DNA of 45,905 nucleotides from Brevibacillus gelatini (GTDB taxonomy: Bacteria > Bacillota > Bacilli > Brevibacillales > Brevibacillaceae): assembly GCF_003710935.1 (NCBI RefSeq), contig NZ_RHHS01000019.1, forward strand, positions 1 through 45,905, given 5' to 3'. The notes under the pieces are model-generated. The model worked only from the letters and a program-made list of their open reading frames with translations, was not told the DNA's origin and searched no databases. Shown in pieces: positions 41,440 to 45,905 of this stretch. Numbering within the stretch: position 1 is the stretch's first letter; every line of letters begins with the position of its first letter. Position numbers and translations under genes: made by a program.

Positions 41440-41907
41440 CTACCCGAGCTTGACCAGCTCTCCCAAATCGACCGCGAACCTTTCCAATGTCGCGTCCAAA
41501 TCCGCTTCTTCTTCGGCACTCTGCGGCATCTGGACGACAAAGTGATAGTCCACCTGCACGCTCGTCTCCGCCAGCTTGCCTGGTTCGATGTACCGCCGCT
41601 TTTCCGACAGCGAGCACTCCGCCACCCGGCTTCTCGCCTGCGCCCACAATGCCTGGATCTGCTCTGCTTGCAGATCGTATGGATACTGGATCTCGACCTC
41701 GATTTCGCAGCTCTGTTCGTCATCCAGCAAAAACAGATGAATGGTCGCCACAGGCTGCTCTTCTGCCAACGTGCTTGCGAAGGAAATCATCACTTCACGC
41801 ATTTCTTCGTCTTCCAGCAAAGAGCGGTCAGAGCGCAAGACAATATCGGTAATCATTCCTCGCGCAGACAGCAGTTGATTTAGTTTTTCGACCAATAATT
41901 GCAGCAC
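41440..41907 (-). CDS. Hypothetical protein, 155 residues
   Basis: An unrecognised soluble, acidic protein. It starts with an amphipathic helix (LQLLVEKLNQLLSARG) and contains beta-prone stretches such as ATIHLFLLDDEQSCEIEVEI. The GTG at 41907 follows GGAGG with 10-nt spacing; a longer frame to 42078 runs through the next gene's terminator and is unlikely. It has its own terminator. Confidence 0.6.
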   Translation of the reverse strand: MLQLLVEKLNQLLSARGMITDIVLRSDRSLLEDEEMREVMISFASTLAEEQPVATIHLFLLDDEQSCEIEVEIQYPYDLQAEQIQALWAQARSRVAECSLSEKRRYIEPGKLAETSVQVDYHFVVQMPQSAEEEADLDATLERFAVDLGELVKLG

Positions 41908-41979
41908 GTAAATGGTTCCTCCTGTTAATGGCGTTATTCCTTTTCCAGCTAGAAGTATAGCACGATTGCCCCGCGCACG

Positions 41980-42006
41980 AAAAACCCCTTCGCTCAGGAA
42001 GGGGTT
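41980..42006 (-). terminator. Terminator overlapping the end of the gene at 41994
   Basis: On the minus strand AACCCCTTCC and GAAGGGGTT form a stem followed by TTTTCG. The stop codon of the small membrane protein lies inside it. Confidence 0.75.
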
Positions 42007-42305
42007 GGTGTATCGTTCATATTTTTTTGGTTCATGAATTCGGACAGCCAGGCGCGTCTTACTTCCTTGTTCGGGCAATAGCCTAAAATATAGCTTTCCC
42101 CGCGCATATATTTTTCCTTAATCCACTCTTTGTGCTTGCGGAAAAAGGCGTGTTGGAAATCAATCGGCATTTGCTGGTATTCTTCCAGCGCTGAGGGGTT
42201 CTGGAGGAAAAAATCTTCGTCGTACACAAGCTCTTCATTTTGTTGGCGGCTGATGAGGTACACAAAGGCAATCACCAGAAACAAGTTCACCAAGAAAATT
42301 GTCAT
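41994..42305 (-). CDS. Small single-pass membrane protein, 103 residues
   Basis: An N-terminal hydrophobic helix (about 2-19, FLVNLFLVIAFVYLI) is followed by a cytoplasmic, charged domain with many Glu, Gln and Lys residues. CTGGAGGG precedes the ATG at 42305. I do not recognise the family. Confidence 0.65.
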   Translation of the reverse strand: MTIFLVNLFLVIAFVYLISRQQNEELVYDEDFFLQNPSALEEYQQMPIDFQHAFFRKHKEWIKEKYMRGESYILGYCPNKEVRRAWLSEFMNQKNMNDTPTPS

Positions 42306-42365
42306 CCAAATCCCTCCAGTCGTGTCTCTAATTATCTGATTAATCTGTTTTATCAGCATATTATT

Positions 42366-42394
42366 ATTGTACCACGAAATTGGTGTTTTCTAAA
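42366..42394 (-). promoter_or_regulatory. Promoter for the small membrane protein
   Basis: TTTAGA (42389-42394) and TACAAT (42366-42371) are 17 bp apart on the minus strand. Confidence 0.5.
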
Positions 42395-42496
42395 CCTTTC
42401 GTTTCATTTTTGTTAGAAAACTTCCAATGAAAATACACTTGCCTGGCCATGTGGAGAAAACTTGGCTGCGACTAGCTTTTGGGGCAACTTGGCTGC

Positions 42497-42535
42497 AAAA
42501 AAAGCACCCGCTCTTCTGTAAAGAAGCGAGTGCTT
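42497..42535 (-). terminator. Terminator after the LCP gene
   Basis: AAGCACCCGCTCTT pairs with AAGAAGCGAGTGCTT; on the minus strand it is followed by a T7 run. Confidence 0.8.
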
Positions 42536-42547
42536 GTTTGACTTCCC

Positions 42548-43999
42548 TTATGATTGGGTTTTCGGGCTGTCTTGCTCGGTGACAGGCGGGGAAACGATGT
42601 CTGGTGGCGGTGCCGATGTTCCGGCATTGCCTGCTGGCACATAAGTCGGCTGAGTTGCAGCCGGGTTCGAAGCAGGCGTTTGCGTGTCAGGGACATATGT
42701 CTGACCCTGCTGCTCCGGACTCACTACATCCGGCGGCGGGACAGCGCCCTCTTCCGCAAACTCTTGTCCTTCCGCTACTTCCATCTGTTCCGTCGGCTTT
42801 TTCGGTTCCGCCGTTGCTTTCGGCTTGCTTGTAGCGGAAGCCGCGGATTCCGTCGTTTTCTTTTTGGTCGACTTGCTGCTGGAGGCGGAAACGGTTGATT
42901 CACCCGCTCCAAGGATCGGGGAGTTGTTCAGCTGTGCGACGACTTTGCCGGACAAGCCCATCTCCGCCTGCAAGGAGCTGCGAATCAGCTCCAGCTTTTC
43001 TTTTTCCAGGTACGTGTAGCCGCCCTGCCAGTACGCTCCGTTGTCAAGCGTGATTAGGGTAGAGGAATTGAAGCCTTTGAAATCGTAGGCCAATCCTTTG
43101 ATCTGGTCTTTGGACAGGTCGGTATGTATATGCTTCGCGCCTACGTCCAAAATGTTGAAAATTTTGGTCAAGCCGTCCAGGGTAGCCACTTTGTCGACAA
43201 CGGCACGGATTACTTCCTGCTGGCGACGGTTGCGATCGAAGTCGCTGGAGTAGTATTTGAGTCCGCGATTGTCGTGGCGGTGGCGCACGTAGCCAAGTGC
43301 CTGCTCGCCATTCAGCGTCTGGAGGCCCGGACTCAGATTGATATGCGTGTTGTCTGTCGGATCGTCGTAGACGAGCTTGCGGTCGACGTTGACCTCGACT
43401 CCACCCAGCTCGTCAATGACAGCCTTGAATCCGTCAAAGTCGACGGCGACAAAGTGCTCAATCGGAATTCCCAAAATTTCGTTCAACGTTTTCTTCGTCA
43501 AGGAAATACCGTCTTCGGTCGGCGTCTGGTTGTTGCGCTCGGCCTGTCTGCGCTCCGCCTCGCCGTTGGCGTATACCGAATTGATCTTGTGGTAGTCGCG
43601 ATACCCCGGAATTTTCACCCGTGTATCACGCGGAATGGACACCATCGTTACTTTTTTCGTCTGCGGATTGGCGACAGCGACAATCATGACGTCTGTGTTC
43701 ATCGAGCCTGTCTCGGGACGCGTATCCGAACCGAGCAGGACGAAGGACATCGGCTTTTCAGAGTGGTAGACCGGGTCCGTATTTTTCGAAGCTTCCGAAA
43801 TAAAACCGCTTTCTGTCGGGTTTGTTACTACGTCGAGCGTGTCTTCAATTTTCCAGTAAATCGCTCCGGCGACACCGCCGACCAACAGCAGGACGGTCAA
43901 TGTGAAAATCGTCAGGAATTTGCGCAGCTTGCGGCTGCGTGTCGGCTGTTTTTTCTTGCGCGGAGCAGAAGCACGTGTTTTTACAACAGTTTCTGGCAT
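42548..43999 (-). CDS. LytR-CpsA-Psr (LCP) family cell-wall ligase
   Basis: A 483-residue LCP protein. A basic cytoplasmic N-terminus precedes one membrane helix (about 29-48). The LCP domain follows (about 80-290), with VLLGSDTRPETGSMNTDVMI, SIPRDTRVKI, the KINSVYANG segment and YVRHRH...DFDRNRRQQ. LCP enzymes attach teichoic acids or other glycopolymers to peptidoglycan. The C-terminal 130 residues are a disordered Ser/Thr/Pro-rich tail with two copies of PPPD[VI]VSP and two of TYVP. AAGGAGA precedes the ATG at 43999. Confidence 0.88.
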   Translation of the reverse strand: MPETVVKTRASAPRKKKQPTRSRKLRKFLTIFTLTVLLLVGGVAGAIYWKIEDTLDVVTNPTESGFISEASKNTDPVYHSEKPMSFVLLGSDTRPETGSMNTDVMIVAVANPQTKKVTMVSIPRDTRVKIPGYRDYHKINSVYANGEAERRQAERNNQTPTEDGISLTKKTLNEILGIPIEHFVAVDFDGFKAVIDELGGVEVNVDRKLVYDDPTDNTHINLSPGLQTLNGEQALGYVRHRHDNRGLKYYSSDFDRNRRQQEVIRAVVDKVATLDGLTKIFNILDVGAKHIHTDLSKDQIKGLAYDFKGFNSSTLITLDNGAYWQGGYTYLEKEKLELIRSSLQAEMGLSGKVVAQLNNSPILGAGESTVSASSSKSTKKKTTESAASATSKPKATAEPKKPTEQMEVAEGQEFAEEGAVPPPDVVSPEQQGQTYVPDTQTPASNPAATQPTYVPAGNAGTSAPPPDIVSPPVTEQDSPKTQS

Positions 44000-44029
44000 A
44001 TGAATCAATCTCCTTGTTCGCGCACGCTT

Positions 44030-44038
44030 TTTGACAAA
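44030..44038 (-). promoter_or_regulatory. 0A-box-like sequence in the LCP leader
   Basis: The minus strand reads TTTGTCAAA, which fits TTTGTCRAA exactly. It also reads as a TTGACA -35 element on the other strand, so it may be coincidental. Confidence 0.2.
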
Positions 44039-44109
44039 ACAAAAGGGAGGCACAATGGTGAAGAGTGCCACTCAACCAGATGGACTAATATTTTCTTCTG
44101 TTGGTAATC

Positions 44110-44128
44110 ATCTGATTCAGATATTGTA
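44110..44128 (-). promoter_or_regulatory. LCP promoter with a 13-bp palindrome at the start site
   Basis: TACAAT (44123-44128, minus strand) is a good -10 element, but the -35 element is weak. ATCTGATTCAGAT (44110-44122) is a perfect odd palindrome directly downstream of it, where a repressor could block initiation. Confidence 0.4.
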
Positions 44129-44171
44129 ACACAGGATTGTCTGCATTTGTAGAAAAATGTTCCTTACAAGA

Positions 44172-44211
44172 GAAACTCCCCCACCGTTTTTGTCGATGAG
44201 GGAGACTTTTT
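44172..44211. terminator. Hairpin after the 45-residue gene
   Basis: An imperfect stem pairs CTCCC-rich and GGGAG-rich arms, with TTTTT on the plus side and TTTCTCTT on the minus side. Confidence 0.5.
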
Positions 44212-44216
44212 GTTCG

Positions 44217-44354
44217 TTATTGCAGGCCTTTTGGCGCCTGGCTAAAGCCTTGCACAGGACCCTCCGGCTGCTTTTGCTTGGAGCGGTGAGAATCGCCGCC
44301 TTGGCGCACGTGACTTTCCTGCTTGCCGTTTACATCGTTGGATTTCTTTTCCAT
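44217..44354 (-). CDS. Small hydrophilic protein, 45 residues
   Basis: The ATG at 44354 follows a strong AGGAGGAG. The product is rich in Lys, Gln, Gly, Ser and His with no hydrophobic segment; the C-terminal part reads KQKQPEGPVQGFSQAPKGLQ. Its size and composition resemble minor small acid-soluble spore proteins, but no named Ssp family can be assigned. It is followed by a hairpin. Confidence 0.55.
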   Translation of the reverse strand: MEKKSNDVNGKQESHVRQGGDSHRSKQKQPEGPVQGFSQAPKGLQ

Positions 44355-44600
44355 GTACACTCCTCCTCACTGCTGATACGCAAGTAGTGTACGTCATCTC
44401 ATGTATTCTCATTCCCTCACAAACCTGCCCAGCGAAAACTTCCTCGCCTGCTGCAGCATTATGTCTTGCCGTCATATGCTATCCAGACAGTAATGACGCT
44501 CGCACCGTTCCATGCTACAGTGAAAAAGTGCGTGGGCAAACAGAAAGCACACGGGCAATCCGCAGTTTTTTTACACTACAACCAATGGAGATGAACTGAC

Positions 44601-45818
44601 ATGAGTGCCACATCTACACCGCTTCCAGCCTCCGGCACAGGAAAGGCGGCACCTACTGTCTATCGCATGCTGTTTGCCATCAGTCTGGTGCATTTGCTGA
44701 ATGACAGCCTGCAAGCGGTCATTCCCGCCTTGCTTCCCATCGTGGAAAAAAATCTCGCGTTGACCTTCACACAGGTAGGAATCATTCTCTTGGTCATGAA
44801 TCTGACTTCTTCGGTCCTGCAGCCGGTGGTCGGCTATTACTCCGATCGCAAGTCACAGCCGTTTTTGCCGCCGCTTGCCCTGCTTGTCTCGGGTCTGGGC
44901 ATGCTCGCCCTCGCGTTTGCGGGCAACTACTACCTCGTGCTCATCGCCGTAGCCTGCGTCGGGATCGGCTCCGCTGTCTTCCATCCGGAAGCGTCCCGTT
45001 TCGCGCATCAGGCGTCCGGCCCTCGGCGCGGTCTGGGGCAATCCATTTTTCAGGTAGGCGGAAACGCGGGGCAAGCGCTGGCACCGCTGATGACCATTCT
45101 GGTGTTCGCCAATCTCGGCCAGTCCGGCGCCGCCTGGTTTTTGCTGCCGGCTGTATTGGCCAGCTGTGTGCTGCTTTACGTGGCACTTTGGTATCGCGGA
45201 CAGCAACGAATGAAGAAAACGGCTGCCGCAGTCTTCGCGTACACGAATCGCAGACAGCGGCTGATCGCCCTGTGGCTGCTGATTTTGATTGTCAGCGTCC
45301 GTTCGTGGATGAACGCAGGCTATCAGAGCTTTTACCAGTTTTATTTGATGTACGACAAGCATATGGACTATTCCAGCGCCCAGCTCGTCGTGTTCGGCTT
45401 CCTGTTTGCCGGAGCCGTCGGGACATTCTTCGGCGGTCCTCTCTCGGATCGGTTCGGTAAACGCAATCTGCTGATTCTTTCGACGCTCGGATCGCTGCCT
45501 TTTACCTTGTTGACGCCGTATGCCTCCGGGTTCTGGGCCTTTCCGTTGCTGGTTATCAGCGGCTTCATCATGCTCTCCAGCTTTTCGGTCACGGTCGTCT
45601 ATGCCCAGGAGCTTCTGCCGGGAAAAATCGGCACCGTCTCCGGCCTGATAATCGGCCTGGCATTCGGGATGGGCGGCATGGGTGCTCTTGTGTTCGGCTA
45701 TTTGGCAGACATGTTCAGCCTCAGCTTTGTCATCACGCTCTGCTCCATGCTGCCGTTAATCGGCTTCGTCGGACTTTTGCTGCCAAAAGACAAGACGCTG
45801 CGGGAATGGGCGCAGTAA
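44601..45818 (+). CDS. fsr: Fosmidomycin resistance-type (Fsr) MFS exporter
   Basis: A 405-residue major facilitator protein with twelve hydrophobic helices. SLVHLLNDSLQAVIPALLP, SSVLQPVVGYYSDR, GSAVFHPEASR and GLGQSIFQVGGNAG closely match E. coli Fsr, a fosmidomycin exporter. The natural substrate in this host is unknown. GGAG lies ten bases before the ATG. ATGACG and TACAGT (44514-44519) 17 bp apart could be its promoter. Confidence 0.85.
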   Translation: MSATSTPLPASGTGKAAPTVYRMLFAISLVHLLNDSLQAVIPALLPIVEKNLALTFTQVGIILLVMNLTSSVLQPVVGYYSDRKSQPFLPPLALLVSGLGMLALAFAGNYYLVLIAVACVGIGSAVFHPEASRFAHQASGPRRGLGQSIFQVGGNAGQALAPLMTILVFANLGQSGAAWFLLPAVLASCVLLYVALWYRGQQRMKKTAAAVFAYTNRRQRLIALWLLILIVSVRSWMNAGYQSFYQFYLMYDKHMDYSSAQLVVFGFLFAGAVGTFFGGPLSDRFGKRNLLILSTLGSLPFTLLTPYASGFWAFPLLVISGFIMLSSFSVTVVYAQELLPGKIGTVSGLIIGLAFGMGGMGALVFGYLADMFSLSFVITLCSMLPLIGFVGLLLPKDKTLREWAQ

Positions 45819-45841
45819 GCGAGGTCACATGAAAAAAGAAA

Positions 45842-45877
45842 GAAGGGGCTGTCTCAAACTACCATGGCCTGACAGCC
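45842..45877 (+). repeat. Short dispersed repeat with inverted arms at the window end
   Basis: GAAGGGGCTGTC (45842-45853) is identical to the minus strand at 3398-3409. Here it is followed by a reverse arm, GACAGCC (45871-45877). It has no T-run and may be a fragment of a terminator-like repeat family. Confidence 0.35.
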
Positions 45878-45905
45878 ACCACATTGAATGAAAATGTACT
45901 TGGCC

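Noticed and set aside
1..45905. tRNA, rRNA, CRISPR arrays, transposases, prophage genes
   Set aside because: None could be recognised on reading both strands; a tRNA and Rfam search would settle the RNA question.

Overview
The window reads as a chromosomal segment of a spore-forming, Gram-positive Bacillales bacterium, most likely Brevibacillus or a close relative in the Paenibacillaceae. The reasons are the strong GGAGG-type ribosome binding sites, the many GTG and TTG start codons, and the gene content: YutG, YjcF/YjcG, YugN, a RacA-like anchor, YtnP, LytR-CpsA-Psr, an ECF sigma/anti-sigma pair and Spo0A-box-like sites. The genus is an inference. I see no rRNA, tRNA, CRISPR array, phage or intact insertion sequence. 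Genes sit tightly on both strands, and intrinsic terminators close many of the units.

Layout. 0.2-3.2 kb: YutG (PgpA family), an esterase, a 52-codon membrane protein, YjcG (2H phosphoesterase) and YjcF (GNAT). 3.5-6.5 kb: a PHP phosphoesterase, YugN, and a YitT/metallo-beta-lactamase pair. 6.7-10.5 kb: a CNNM/CBS transporter and a UvrD-type helicase with an extra N-terminal zinc-binding module. 10.7-12.5 kb: FabI, a 50-residue orphan and a ZIP metal transporter. 12.7-14.7 kb: a RacA-like protein and a degenerate HD-GYP protein, with Spo0A-box-like sites nearby. 14.7-18.0 kb: a solitary trpB with a shortened loop, a TerC protein, a conserved hypothetical and a solitary cheW.

18.1-23.2 kb: a minus-strand series with thpR, surE, three uncharacterised proteins, a TerB-like protein behind a textbook ECF-type promoter, and a decayed gene broken by two frameshifts. 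23.3-27.2 kb: an ABC importer of the ABC_sub_bind class with two tandem lipoprotein receptors separated by a terminator. 27.3-28.6 kb: a second CNNM/CBS protein. 28.8-32.4 kb: an XPB-type helicase, then an ECF sigma gene whose probable autoregulatory promoter overlaps the helicase stop codon, then a large zinc-binding anti-sigma factor. 32.6-37.6 kb: a DUF2573-like protein, a small export-type membrane protein, an ABC-2 exporter pair, an SGNH lipase and an MFS exporter. 37.8-42.3 kb: YtnP lactonase, a FadH-type dienoyl-CoA reductase and small unknowns. 42.5-45.8 kb: an LCP ligase, a 45-residue hydrophilic protein and an Fsr-type MFS exporter.

The most useful unexplained signals are regulatory. 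One operator motif is shared by the MFS exporter promoter and the fadH upstream region. Two ECF-type promoters are present, one of them in front of the TerB-like gene. I found no obviously new multi-gene defence or biosynthetic system; most of the window is ordinary core genome with scattered unknown genes.
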